Assembly: GCF_021352225.1 (NCBI RefSeq)
Contig: NZ_JAAUVI010000002.1
Location: forward strand, 620,001 to 684,000
DNA from: Methylobacterium sp. C25
GTDB lineage: Bacteria; Pseudomonadota; Alphaproteobacteria; Rhizobiales; Beijerinckiaceae
Direction of reading: 5' to 3'
DNA length: 64,000 bases
Below, piece after piece: positions 1 through 8,576 of this stretch. Numbering within the stretch: position 1 is the first letter of the stretch; each line of letters opens with the position of its first letter. The notes beneath the pieces are model-generated. The model saw only the letters and a program-made list of their open reading frames with translations. It was not told where the DNA came from and searched no databases. A program made the translations under genes and the position numbers.

Positions 1-540
1 GTCGGGGAACCATTTGATCAGCGTCGAGACCGGCGAGATGTAGCCGAGGCCGAGGCCGATGCCGCCGATGAGACCCATGCCGAGCCAGATCAGCCAGAGC
101 TGGTGGATGTAGACGCCGACGGAGCCGATCAGGAAGCCGCCGCCCCAGCAGAGCGCCGCCGCGATGCCGGCCTTGCGCGGGCCCGCCCGCTCCAGCCAGC
201 CGCCGAAGATCGCGGCCGAAATGCCGAGGACGACGATGCCGATCGAGAAGACGATGACGAGATCGCTGACGCGCCAGTCACAGGTGGTGGTGAAGAGCGC
301 CGTGAAGACGCTCATGTCCGGGCAGGACTTCGCGGCGGGCTGGCCAACGCTCAGTGCGCGAGACAGGGGCAGCCAGAACACCGACAGGCCGTAGGCCATG
401 CCGATACAGAGATGGATAGCGAGGGCGGCCGGGGGGACCATCCATCGATTGAAGCCGGGCTTGGCAACAGTGTATTCGCGGGAAAGCCAGCTCGGGGCAG
501 CGGCTGAAACGCCGCTCACCTCCGCAGTGCGGGTGGTCAT
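1..540 (-). CDS. OxlT-like oxalate/formate antiporter (MFS), C-terminal part beyond window
   Basis: Inner-membrane MFS carrier, probably exchanging oxalate for formate or moving a similar dicarboxylate. The frame opens with ATG at 540 and is still open at base 1, so only the first 180 residues are visible. About four membrane segments can be seen (roughly residues 33-58, 93-115, 124-145 and 147-170). The loop GGWLERAGPRKA (113-124) matches the MFS loop between helices 2 and 3. The periplasmic loop near residues 65-90 carries two cysteines. The N-terminus resembles the OxlT family, and a second OxlT-like gene lies at 5.9 kb on the other strand. A GGAGAG ribosome site lies about 9 bases before the start. 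Family is fairly sure; substrate is inference. Confidence 0.8.
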   Translation of the reverse strand, partial: MTTRTAEVSGVSAAAPSWLSREYTVAKPGFNRWMVPPAALAIHLCIGMAYGLSVFWLPLSRALSVGQPAAKSCPDMSVFTALFTTTCDWRVSDLVIVFSIGIVVLGISAAIFGGWLERAGPRKAGIAAALCWGGGFLIGSVGVYIHQLWLIWLGMGLIGGIGLGLGYISPVSTLIKWFPD

Positions 541-752
541 TGGTCAGTCTCTCCAAGGCGCTGGCCACTCACGGGCCATTTGCGTCGTCAGCCGCTCGCG
601 CGAGGATCGTCGCACGCATATTGGGCCGAGACCACAGGACAGACACAAACCGATTTTGGCAACCGGCAAAGAAAACCTTTGTACAAAATACCCCGACCGA
701 GGCGGTATGCCCGCTCTGTATGCAGGTCATGCCACCTCGATGTGCAAAATAC

Positions 753-1052
753 TCAGGCCGCGATCGAGGCGATCGGTGCGGCGGCTTCCAGTCGGTCGTG
801 CGCGCGGTCGAAGGCACCGCGGATCGTCGTGATCGCGTCTTCGACTGCAACCATCGTACTCAGCGCCATCTCGCCGGGCATCGTGCCGAGGGTCCGGCCC
901 GCCGCGGCGATGTGGTGCTCAAGACGAGTCAGCTCTTCCTCCGCACCTGAACCGCTCATAGCCGAAAGACGACTGAGCGTTGCTTCCAGGGCATGCGTCA
1001 AGACAAGTGTTCTCACGCGCTCCTGAAGAAGCGCCCGCTCGCTGTGCTTCAT
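753..1052 (-). CDS. Hypothetical protein, 99 aa, helical
   Basis: I do not recognise this protein. It is 99 residues, starts at ATG 1052, and reads as mostly alpha-helical and acidic, with no signal peptide, membrane segment or cysteine cluster. Codon use is like the neighbouring genes and nothing better is found on the opposite strand, which is why I call it real. It lies about 210 bases upstream of the partial MFS gene in the same direction and could share its transcript, but no function follows from that. The ribosome site before the ATG is weak. Confidence 0.5.
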   Translation of the reverse strand: MKHSERALLQERVRTLVLTHALEATLSRLSAMSGSGAEEELTRLEHHIAAAGRTLGTMPGEMALSTMVAVEDAITTIRGAFDRAHDRLEAAAPIASIAA

Positions 1053-1186
1053 TTTGGAAGGTCTCGCCGATTCGCAAATACATCATCTCACCGACGCGGA
1101 ATCAGCGCAGTTTCCTTTTCGCCACACGCCCAAGCTACCGCGAGAAAACAGAACGAATTCTCGGAACGCAGCCGAAGATGACCCAG

Positions 1187-1435
1187 CTAGCCGCCGGCGA
1201 GCCCGTCGATCACGTCGTCCGGCACGTCACCGAAGGCGCCGAGGATGGTGCGGGCCGGGCTTCCATCCTCGCGAGGGCTCAGGGCAAAGGCGGCGGCACC
1301 GGGCAGACGTCGGGCAAGCGCCTCGGCATGAAGCAGCGCCTCTGTTTGGCTTCTCGCCGGATTGCGCATCGTGGCCTCGAGCCGGCCGCCGACATACTCG
1401 AACCCCTGGACCGAGAAGCTCGTCTCATCGGCCAT
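1187..1435 (-). CDS. Hypothetical protein, 82 aa
   Basis: Small protein starting MADETSFSVQGFEYVGGRLE. The frame can be extended upstream to 1486, but the ATG at 1435 gives the first sensible, non-arginine-rich N-terminus, so I chose it. The sequence looks like a small compact alpha/beta protein with no membrane segment or signal peptide. It diverges from the gamma-glutamyltransferase gene at 1589. Function unknown; it may share the divergent promoter region with that gene. Confidence 0.5.
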   Translation of the reverse strand: MADETSFSVQGFEYVGGRLEATMRNPARSQTEALLHAEALARRLPGAAAFALSPREDGSPARTILGAFGDVPDDVIDGLAGG

Positions 1436-1588
1436 ACGGCCACTCCCGCATCGACGACCCCGTCCGTGGAGATCTAGGCACGCCACGGCCCGGCGTCATC
1501 GCCTCGCTTGCTCCGGCCCTGCGAGCGTGGTCCTGATCCTGCCTCTCGACGTTCGACCCCGCCCTACTTGCCCGAGCCGCCAAAGACC

Positions 1589-3187
1589 ATGCCCGAGACG
1601 CCCGTGTTCTCCTCTGCCGCCGTCGCGGCACCCCATCGCCTCGCGGCCGAGGCCGGCCAGATCGTGTTGGCCCAAGGCGGCAACGCCATCGAGGCGATGG
1701 TGGCCATGGCCGCCACCATCGCCGTGGTCTACCCACACATGAATGGCATCGGCGGTGATGGCTTCTGGCTGGTGTGCGAGCCGGGTGGCCGGGTCCGCGG
1801 CATCGAGGCCTGCGGTCCCGCCGGCAGCCTCGCCACCATCAAGCGCTACCGCGACAAGGAGTACGACGTTCTGCCGTCGCGCGGACCCGACGCCGCGATC
1901 ACGGTCGCCGGCACCATCGGCGGCTGGCGTCTCGCCCTCGACCTTTCTCGTGCGCTTGGCGGGAAGCTGCCCCTGGAGACGCTTCTCGCCGATGCCGTAC
2001 GGCACGCGAAAGAGGGCTGCCAGGTGTCGCCCTCGGAAGAGCGCTACGTACCGAAGGAACTCGATACGCTTCACGACGCCCCGAATTTCGCGGCGACCTA
2101 TCTCGACGGCGGCAAGCCGTTCAAGGCCGGCAGCATCCGCCGGCAGCCCAAGCTCGCGGCGACGCTGGAGCAACTCGCCCATGCCGGCCTGGACGACTTC
2201 TATCGCGGCGATGTCGGCCGCGAGATCGCCGCGGATCTGGAACGGCTCGGAGCGCCTGTCACCCGCGCCGACCTGAAGGGCTATGCGGCCAAGGAGCGGG
2301 CGCCACTTTCGCTGAAACGGCGCGCGGCCACGCTGTACAATTTCCCACCGCCGACCCAAGGCATGTCGGCTCTGATGATCCTCGGCATCCTCGATCGGCT
2401 CAACGTGAGGGCCCCCGAGAGCACGGCCTGGTATCACGCGTTGATCGAGGCCACGAAGCGCGCCTTCACGGTCCGCGACCGTGTCGTCACCGATTTCGAC
2501 CGGCTGAAGGCCGATCCGGCGAGCTTCCTGACGCCCGAGCGCCTCGCCCGCGAGGCAGCCGCGATCGCTATGGACCGCGCCGGTCCCTTCCCCTCCAAGA
2601 AGGCGGGGGATGGCGACACCGTCTGGATGGGCGCAATCGATAGCAACGGACTCGCCGTGTCGTTTATTCAGTCGGTCTATTGGGAATACGGCTCGGGCAC
2701 CGTGCTGCCGGCGACCGGCATTTGCTGGCAGAACCGCGGCATGTCCTTCTCGCTCGATCCGAGTGCGGCGAACCCGCTGGAACCGGGCCGTCGCCCGTTC
2801 CACACGCTCATCCCCGCCATCGCTGCCTTCGACGATGGCCGCGTCATGCCCTACGGCAGCATGGGCGGCGACGGTCAGCCGCAATTCCAGGCGCAGATCT
2901 TTTCGCGATACGCCGATTACGGCATGGCGCCGGCCGACGCCGTCGACGCTCCTCGCCTCCTTTTTGGACGGACCTGGGGTGCCGAATCCCTCAGCGTGAA
3001 GGTCGAGGATCGCTTCGATCCCGGCTGCATCGCGGCCCTGCGCAACATGGGCCACGACATCGAGGAGGTTGGCGGCTCCTACATGGATTCGCTCGGTCAT
3101 GCCGGCATGCTGATCCGCCATCCCCGCGATGGCCGGATCGAGGCGGTGCACGACCCGCGCTCGGATGGCGGCGCAGCCGGTCTCTGA
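1589..3187 (+). CDS. Gamma-glutamyltransferase (GGT) family protein
   Basis: Ntn-hydrolase of the gamma-glutamyltranspeptidase family, 532 residues from ATG 1589. Such enzymes cleave themselves before a threonine and then transfer or hydrolyse gamma-glutamyl groups of glutathione and related amides. The likely nucleophile is Thr344 in GDGDTVWMGAIDSNG, which sits at the start of the small subunit as expected. Downstream are the family blocks GRRPFHTLIPA and YGSMGGDGQPQFQ. No signal peptide is evident, so it may act in the cytoplasm, unlike secreted E. coli Ggt; some members of this branch are cephalosporin acylase-like or act on other gamma-glutamyl amides. It stands alone, with the DhaKL gene 99 bases downstream on the same strand. 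Confidence 0.85.
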   Translation: MPETPVFSSAAVAAPHRLAAEAGQIVLAQGGNAIEAMVAMAATIAVVYPHMNGIGGDGFWLVCEPGGRVRGIEACGPAGSLATIKRYRDKEYDVLPSRGPDAAITVAGTIGGWRLALDLSRALGGKLPLETLLADAVRHAKEGCQVSPSEERYVPKELDTLHDAPNFAATYLDGGKPFKAGSIRRQPKLAATLEQLAHAGLDDFYRGDVGREIAADLERLGAPVTRADLKGYAAKERAPLSLKRRAATLYNFPPPTQGMSALMILGILDRLNVRAPESTAWYHALIEATKRAFTVRDRVVTDFDRLKADPASFLTPERLAREAAAIAMDRAGPFPSKKAGDGDTVWMGAIDSNGLAVSFIQSVYWEYGSGTVLPATGICWQNRGMSFSLDPSAANPLEPGRRPFHTLIPAIAAFDDGRVMPYGSMGGDGQPQFQAQIFSRYADYGMAPADAVDAPRLLFGRTWGAESLSVKVEDRFDPGCIAALRNMGHDIEEVGGSYMDSLGHAGMLIRHPRDGRIEAVHDPRSDGGAAGL

Positions 3188-3286
3188 TCGATTCGCCATC
3201 CGCCAGTTCGCCACGCCGTTGAAGCCCAAGGCAGGCCGACCGAGATAAGTCGGCACCATTGGGCGGAACCGACGGGAGTCCCTGCC

Positions 3287-4936
3287 GTGGCGCATTTCAT
3301 CAACGAGCGCTCCGGCCTCGTCACCGACGCGATCGACGGGCTGCTGGCGGCGAATGGTGGCCGGCTCGCGCGTCTCGACGGCTACCCGGAGATCCGCGTC
3401 GTGCTGCGCGCCGAGCTCGATCCGAGCAAGGTCGCCGTGATCTCGGGTGGCGGCTCGGGCCACGAGCCGGCTCATGCAGGGTTCGTGGGATCGGGAATGC
3501 TGAGCGCCGCGATCTGCGGCGACGTGTTCGCCTCACCCTCGGTCGATGCCGTGCTCGCGGGCATCCTCGCGGTGGCAAGCCCTGCAGGCTGTCTGCTCGT
3601 GGTGAAGAACTATGCGGGCGACCGGCTGAACTTCGGCCTCGCCGCCGAGCGCGCCCGCGCTGCGGGTATCAAGGTCGAGACCGTTCTCGTCGCCGACGAC
3701 ATCGCGCTACCGGACGCGGCCCAGCCGCGCGGCATCGCCGGCACCCTTTTCGTCCATAAGATCGCGGGCCATGCGGCTGCCTCGGGCGCATCGCTCGACG
3801 CGGTTGCCGCCATCGCGCGCCGCGCGGCCGGCGCCGTCCAATCCCTCGGGATCGCGGTCTCGACCGCGACGATCCCCGGCTCCCGTCCCGAGCAACGCCT
3901 CGCGGAGGGCGAGGCCGAGCTCGGCCTAGGCATCCATGGCGAACCGGGCATCGAACGGATTACGCTCCCCAAGGCAGCGGACCTGGCCCAGCAGATGACG
4001 GCGCGCTTCTCCGGAGCCGTCGCTGGCTCGAAAAGGCTCGCGCTCCTCGTCAACAATCTAGGCTCGGCGACGGCGCTCGAGATGCAGATCCTGACGAAGG
4101 CCGTGCTCGACACCCCGCTCGGCGCGCGGGTGGTGCTCGTGCTCGGCCCGTCGCCCGCGATGACGGCGCTCGACATGCACGGCGCTTCGGTTTCGTTTCT
4201 CGCCCTCGACGACGCGTTCGAAGCGGCGTTGCTCTCGGACACAGATGTCCAGGCATGGCCTCGCGCGCGTCGGGTCGCCGCGCCGCAAGTGCGGGCGCTT
4301 CCCGATGGTCTGCGTGGAGGCCTCGAGCCGACACCCTCGCGCGACGACGCCGCGGCCGGTGCCATCACCGCGGTCTGTGAAGCCCTGATCGGAGCCGAGG
4401 CGAGCCTGAACTCCCTCGATGCCAAGGTCGGAGACGGTGATACGGGCTCGACCTTTGCCGCAGGGGCTCGTGCCGTCGTCGCCGATCTCGACCGGCTGCC
4501 CCAAGCAGATCCCGTCGCCCTGTGCCGGGCACTCGGCGAGCGCCTCGGCCGCGCGGCCGGCGGGTCGAGTGGCGTTCTGATGTCGATCTTCTTCGCCGCA
4601 ACCGGCTCTGCCCTGTCGGACGGTTCATCATGGCCGGCGGCCCTCGGACGGGGCATTCAGCGCGTCCGCGACTATGGTGGTGCCAATCCCGGAGACCGCA
4701 CGCTCCTCGATGCAATGATCCCCGCCGTCACCGCACTCGAAACCGGCGGCATCGGCGCTGCGGCGCATGCCGCTCGCGCCGGCGCCGCCGCAACGGCAGA
4801 GATGCGACGGGCCGGAACCGGCCGCTCCAGTTACCTTGCCGCCTCGGACCTCGCTGGCCACGAGGATCCGGGCGCTGTCGCGGTGGCGATCGCCTTCGAG
4901 GCGCTGGCGGCCCAGGCGGAGGGAGCAACCAAGTGA
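3287..4936 (+). CDS. dhaKL: ATP-dependent dihydroxyacetone kinase, fused DhaK-DhaL
   Basis: Single-chain glycerone kinase of 549 residues from GTG 3287. It phosphorylates dihydroxyacetone to DHAP with ATP. The N-terminal DhaK (DAK1) domain, about 1-330, has SGGGSGHEPAHAGF with His59 and the covalent substrate-binding His217 in GIHGEPGI. The C-terminal DhaL (DAK2) domain, about 350-549, has VGDGDTGSTF with the Mg-nucleotide aspartates Asp383 and Asp385. The fusion and both domains indicate the ATP-dependent eukaryotic/Citrobacter form rather than the phosphotransfer-system form. Its stop overlaps the next gene's GTG (GTGA), so the two are translationally coupled. In a methylotroph-like cell it would feed DHA into the triose pool, but a broader kinase role, for example on other ketoses, is possible. 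Confidence 0.88.
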   Translation: MAHFINERSGLVTDAIDGLLAANGGRLARLDGYPEIRVVLRAELDPSKVAVISGGGSGHEPAHAGFVGSGMLSAAICGDVFASPSVDAVLAGILAVASPAGCLLVVKNYAGDRLNFGLAAERARAAGIKVETVLVADDIALPDAAQPRGIAGTLFVHKIAGHAAASGASLDAVAAIARRAAGAVQSLGIAVSTATIPGSRPEQRLAEGEAELGLGIHGEPGIERITLPKAADLAQQMTARFSGAVAGSKRLALLVNNLGSATALEMQILTKAVLDTPLGARVVLVLGPSPAMTALDMHGASVSFLALDDAFEAALLSDTDVQAWPRARRVAAPQVRALPDGLRGGLEPTPSRDDAAAGAITAVCEALIGAEASLNSLDAKVGDGDTGSTFAAGARAVVADLDRLPQADPVALCRALGERLGRAAGGSSGVLMSIFFAATGSALSDGSSWPAALGRGIQRVRDYGGANPGDRTLLDAMIPAVTALETGGIGAAAHAARAGAAATAEMRRAGTGRSSYLAASDLAGHEDPGAVAVAIAFEALAAQAEGATK

Positions 4937-5808
4937 CCCAGCAGAATCGCGATCAGATCGATTACTGGAACGGCGACGTCGGCCAACGCTGGGCCGCCCG
5001 ACACGCTGCCCTCGACGCGGTCTTCAAGCCGTTGACCGATGCGCTGTTCAAACGAGCCGCTCTGAATGCCGGAGGGCGCGTGCTCGATATCGGCTGCGGC
5101 GCAGGGAAGACGGCTCTCCGGGCAGCACGAGCCGTGGCCGAGAGTGGCCGCGTCGTCGCCGCCGATCTCTCGGCGCCGCTGCTGGCAGCCGCCCGCCAAC
5201 GCAGCGCCCGCGAACCGGCGAGCACGGCGCCCATCGAATGGATCGAAGCCGATGCGCAGAGCCATGATTTTGGGCAGGGCACATTCGATCATGCGCTCTC
5301 ACGCTTCGGCGTGATGTTCTTCGACGATACCGAAGCGGCCTTCGACAATATCGGTCGCGCGCTCGCTCCCGGAGGCCGACTGACTTTGCTGTGCTGGAGG
5401 GCTCTCGAGGAGAATGCCTGGGTGCGGGTGCCCCGCGAGGTCGTGCTCCCGCTCATACCGGGTTGCGAACCGATGCCGGCCGATGCACCCGGCCCGTTCC
5501 GCTTCGCCGATCCTCGCGCCGTGCTGCCGCTTCTCGACGCCGCCGGCTATCACGACATCGCTTGCGAGCCCGTCGATCGCAACCTGACGATCGGCCACTC
5601 CGCCGATGGATCAGCGAAAGGGGCCGTCGAAGCCGCTGCTGACATCGTGCTCGATCTCGGCCCGGTCTCCCGTTTGCTGCGCGACCGCGATGCGGCCCTG
5701 CGCGAAAGCGCACGATCCATCGTCACCGAAACGCTCAAACACCACGTTCAGGACGGCGCCGTGCGGCTCGGAGCTGCTTGCTGGCTGGTCTCGGCAAGCC
5801 GCCGATAG
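4933..5808 (+). CDS. SAM-dependent methyltransferase (class I)
   Basis: Class I Rossmann methyltransferase of 291 residues. Motif I is VLDIGCGAGKTALRAA (about residues 46-61), followed by the acidic AADLSAP at the end of strand 2 and the motif around EADAQSHDF. The short N-terminus (VTQQNRDQIDYWNGDVGQRW) is typical of UbiE/Methyltransf_25-like small-molecule methyltransferases. Starts at GTG 4933 inside the stop codon of the dihydroxyacetone kinase (GTGA overlap), so the genes form a two-gene operon. The target is not predictable; coupling to a sugar kinase gives no clear hint. Confidence 0.8.
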   Translation: MTQQNRDQIDYWNGDVGQRWAARHAALDAVFKPLTDALFKRAALNAGGRVLDIGCGAGKTALRAARAVAESGRVVAADLSAPLLAAARQRSAREPASTAPIEWIEADAQSHDFGQGTFDHALSRFGVMFFDDTEAAFDNIGRALAPGGRLTLLCWRALEENAWVRVPREVVLPLIPGCEPMPADAPGPFRFADPRAVLPLLDAAGYHDIACEPVDRNLTIGHSADGSAKGAVEAAADIVLDLGPVSRLLRDRDAALRESARSIVTETLKHHVQDGAVRLGAACWLVSASRR

Positions 5809-5838
5809 GCATTATTGCGCATAAACCGCGTCTGCCGA

Positions 5839-5850
5839 CTTGCATGCAAG
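5839..5850. promoter_or_regulatory. 12-bp palindrome upstream of oxlT
   Basis: CTTGCATGCAAG is a perfect dyad about 60 bases upstream of the sigma-54-like promoter. It could bind an activator or other regulator of the downstream transporter, but a 12-mer dyad can also arise by chance. Confidence 0.3.
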
Positions 5851-5907
5851 ACGCATCGGCTGCTTAATCTTTCATCATCGGCGGGCCACCGGATCGGGCA
5901 GCCGAGC

Positions 5908-5923
5908 TGGCATATCCCTTGCT
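5908..5923 (+). promoter_or_regulatory. Sigma-54 (RpoN) type promoter for oxlT
   Basis: TGGCATATCCCTTGCT matches the -24/-12 pattern TGGCAC-N5-TTGCW with the exact GG-to-GC spacing; only the C after TGGCA differs. Transcription would start near 5935, just before the GGAG ribosome site at 5939-5942 of the transporter gene. Confidence 0.55.
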
Positions 5924-5948
5924 GATCATTCCTCGCCAGGAGTGAATG

Positions 5949-7238
5949 ATGAATACAAGTAGCAACACACGGTGGATCCAGCTCGCACTCGGGCTCCTCG
6001 TCATGATGACGATCTCGAGTCCGCAATACGTCTGGACGCTCTTCGTCAAACCATTCCAGGCGACGACCGGCGCCGGTCTTCCGGCGGTCCAAGTGACCTT
6101 CACGCTGCTGATCGTCCTGCAGACCTTCTTCTCGCCTGCCCAGGGCTGGCTGATCGACCGGTTCAGCGCCAAGGGCATGATCGCCTTCGGTGCGGCGCTC
6201 AGTGGCGCCGGCTGGGCCGCCGCTTCGCAGATCGACTCGCTCTACGGCCTCTATGCCACCTACGGCGTGCTCTGCGGCCTCGGCACCGGCATCGTCTATG
6301 TTGGCATCATCGGCCTGATGGTTCGCTGGTTCCCCGACCGCCGCGGCTTCGCCGCCGGCATCGTCGCGGCTGGCTACGGCATGGGTGCGATCGCCACCAC
6401 CTTCCCGATCACCGACATGATCGCCGCCTCGGGCTACCGGCACACGCTGCTCGTGTTCGGCGCCATCCTCGGCGTGATCGGCTTCGTCGCGGCCCTCGGC
6501 CTGCGTCAGCCGAAGCCCGGTGAGACGCCGGAGATCCCGGCCGAGAAGGTCGCCAGCGCCGCCAAGGACGTCGCCCCGGCCGTCATGCTCAAGACGCCGC
6601 TGTTCTGGCTGATGTTCGCGATGATGGCGATGATGTCGACCGGCGGCCTCATGGTGGTCGCGCAGTTCGCCGCCTTCGCCAAGGAGTTCGGCGTCGCCGA
6701 CGCCCTGGTCTTCGGCTTCGCGGCCCTGCCCTTCGCGCTGACCTTCGACCGCATCACCAACGGCCTGACGCGTCCGTTCTTCGGCTGGGTCTCCGACAAT
6801 ATCGGCCGCGAGAACACCATGGCGATCGCCTTCGCCCTGGAAGCCTGCGCCATCGCCCTGCTGCTGGTCTGGCGCGAGAACGCCTATGCCTTCGCGCTGC
6901 TCTCGGGCGTCGTGTTCTTCGCCTGGGGAGAGATCTTCTCGCTGTTCCCCTCGACCCTCACCGATACGTTCGGCACCAAGCACGCCACGACGAATTACGG
7001 CTTCCTCTACATGGCGCAGGGCGTCGGCTCGCTGCTCGGCGGCCCGTTCGCGGCGATGATCCACGACTCGGCGGGGAGCTGGGTGCCGGTGTTCTGCATC
7101 GCCATCGGCCTCGACCTGGCGACTGCGACCCTCGCCTGGTTCGTGCTGAAGCCGGCGCGACGAGCTTATCTCGGCAGGCCTGGCCCGGCGGTCTCTGAAG
7201 TGGCGGCGCCGCTCGCGGCGAAGCCGGCCGGAGCCTGA
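5949..7238 (+). CDS. oxlT: OxlT-like oxalate/formate antiporter (MFS)
   Basis: Twelve-helix MFS carrier of about 429 residues, close in pattern to the oxalate:formate antiporter family: N-terminal WIQLALGLLVMMTISSPQY, QGWLIDRFSAKG in the loop between helices 2 and 3, and a second-half loop FGWVSDNIGREN. It would sit in the inner membrane and exchange oxalate for formate. ATGs lie at 5946 and 5949; the second is better spaced from the GGAG site, so I chose it. A sigma-54-like promoter precedes it and an intrinsic terminator follows, so it is a single-gene unit. A second, partial OxlT-like gene lies at 1-540. Substrate could be another carboxylate. Confidence 0.82.
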   Translation: MNTSSNTRWIQLALGLLVMMTISSPQYVWTLFVKPFQATTGAGLPAVQVTFTLLIVLQTFFSPAQGWLIDRFSAKGMIAFGAALSGAGWAAASQIDSLYGLYATYGVLCGLGTGIVYVGIIGLMVRWFPDRRGFAAGIVAAGYGMGAIATTFPITDMIAASGYRHTLLVFGAILGVIGFVAALGLRQPKPGETPEIPAEKVASAAKDVAPAVMLKTPLFWLMFAMMAMMSTGGLMVVAQFAAFAKEFGVADALVFGFAALPFALTFDRITNGLTRPFFGWVSDNIGRENTMAIAFALEACAIALLLVWRENAYAFALLSGVVFFAWGEIFSLFPSTLTDTFGTKHATTNYGFLYMAQGVGSLLGGPFAAMIHDSAGSWVPVFCIAIGLDLATATLAWFVLKPARRAYLGRPGPAVSEVAAPLAAKPAGA

Positions 7239-7279
7239 GATCGGTTGGTCCCGACTCGCCAATCCTGAATGGCACGCGT

Positions 7280-7310
7280 AACCGGGGTCGGTCATCGACC
7301 CCGGTTTTTT
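7280..7310 (+). terminator. Intrinsic terminator after oxlT
   Basis: Perfect 11-bp inverted repeat AACCGGGGTCG / CGACCCCGGTT with a 5-base loop followed by a T run. It ends the transporter transcript 40 bases past its stop and separates it from the cob genes. Confidence 0.9.
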
Positions 7311-7340
7311 CATGCACGCCATTCAGGTTCCAATTCTCCG

Positions 7341-8576
7341 ATGAGCGAGCCGCTCTCTCCACCGGTGGCGCGGCCGTGGCTGACCATCGTCGGTATCGGC
7401 GAGGATGGCCGCGCCGGACTCTCCCCTGCGGCTTCGGCCGCGCTCGCGGCCGCGGAGGTCGTCTGGGGCGGGAAGCGGCACCTCGCGCTGGCCGCTCCGT
7501 TGAACGCCGAGACCCATGTCTGGCCGAGCCCGATCGGCGACGCCTATCCCGCCATCCTCGCGCGGCGCGGACAGCCGACCTGCCTCCTCGCCACCGGCGA
7601 CCCCTTCCACTACGGCATCGGCGCCGAGATCGCCCGGCTGGTGCCGCCGTCCGAGATCCGTGCCTATCCGCAGCCTTCCGCCTTCAGCCTCGCCGCCGCC
7701 CGTCTTGGCTGGCCGCTCGCCGAGGCGGCCTGCCTGACTCTGCACGGGCGCGCCCTTGCCCGCATTCTTCCCGCCCTTCAGCCGGGCGCGCGACTGCTCG
7801 TGCTCTCCTGGGACGGCACGACGCCGGCCGCGGTGGCCTCACTTCTGATGGAGCGCGGCTTTTCACAGTCCCGCATCACGGTGCTGGAAGCGATGGGAGG
7901 TCCGCGCGAGCGGATCGTCTCCGGTGAGGCCGCAGGCTTCGTGGATCAGGTGTTCGATCCGCTCAATACCCTCGCCGTCGACGTGGTGGCCGAGCCCGGC
8001 GCACGGGTGTTGCCGCTCGCCACGGGACTCGACGACGCCTGGTTCGAGAATGACGGCCAGCTCACCAAGGCCGAGATCAGGGCCGTGACGCTCTCGGCCT
8101 TGAGGCCATTCGCCGGAGCCCTCCTCTGGGACGTCGGGGCCGGTGCCGGTTCGATCTCCATCGAGTGGTGCCTGCGCCATCCCGCCAACCGGGCGCTCGC
8201 CGTCGAAGCGCGGCCCGAGCGGGCCGAGCGCGTCCTGCGCAACGCCGCCGGCCTCGGCGTGCCGGAGCGTGTGAGCCTCGTCGAAGGCGAGGCGCCAACT
8301 GCCCTCGCCGGTCTTCAGACACCCGACGCGATCTTTATTGGCGGCGGCGTCTCGCATCCCGGCCTCCTCGCCACCTGCCGCGACGCCCTGCATATCGGCG
8401 GTCGTCTCGTCGCCAACGCAGTGACGCTCGAAGGCGAGGCCACGTTGCTGGCGGCCTTCGCCGCATGCGGTGGCGACCTGCGCCGGCTGTCCGTTGCCAA
8501 GGCCTCGCCCGTCGGCAGCCTCACCGGATGGCGGCAGGCGATGCCGGTGACGCAGTGGATCTGGACCAAGCCGTGA
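7341..8576 (+). CDS. cobL: Precorrin-6Y C5,15-methyltransferase (decarboxylating) CobL
   Basis: Bifunctional enzyme of the aerobic cobalamin pathway, 411 residues. It methylates precorrin-6Y at C5 and C15 and decarboxylates the acetate side chain to give precorrin-8. The CbiE-like N-terminal half (1-200) begins WLTIVGIGEDGRAGLSPAA, and the CbiT-like C-terminal half (about 205-411) has the SAM motif LLWDVGAGAGSISIEWC and DAIFIGGGVSHPG. I took ATG 7341 because upstream codons run through the terminator hairpin. The stop overlaps the next start (GTGA). First gene of a cobL-cobE-cobM-cobB run; the other aerobic-pathway genes (cobN, cobG, cobH, cobI, cobJ, cobK) are not in this window. Confidence 0.93.
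   Translation: MSEPLSPPVARPWLTIVGIGEDGRAGLSPAASAALAAAEVVWGGKRHLALAAPLNAETHVWPSPIGDAYPAILARRGQPTCLLATGDPFHYGIGAEIARLVPPSEIRAYPQPSAFSLAAARLGWPLAEAACLTLHGRALARILPALQPGARLLVLSWDGTTPAAVASLLMERGFSQSRITVLEAMGGPRERIVSGEAAGFVDQVFDPLNTLAVDVVAEPGARVLPLATGLDDAWFENDGQLTKAEIRAVTLSALRPFAGALLWDVGAGAGSISIEWCLRHPANRALAVEARPERAERVLRNAAGLGVPERVSLVEGEAPTALAGLQTPDAIFIGGGVSHPGLLATCRDALHIGGRLVANAVTLEGEATLLAAFAACGGDLRRLSVAKASPVGSLTGWRQAMPVTQWIWTKP

Noticed and set aside
728..741. TGGCATGACCTGCA as a sigma-54 promoter for the first OxlT gene
   Set aside because: The GG-to-GC distance is two bases too short, and it is about 190 bases from the start with another gene's end between.
1496..3475. Long open frame on the minus strand opposite the GGT gene
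   Set aside because: It is rich in Arg, Gly and His, has no family pattern, and lies wholly opposite a well-recognised enzyme; a high-GC shadow.
5748..7322. Long minus-strand frame opposite oxlT
   Set aside because: Arg/Glu/His-rich shadow of a clear membrane protein.
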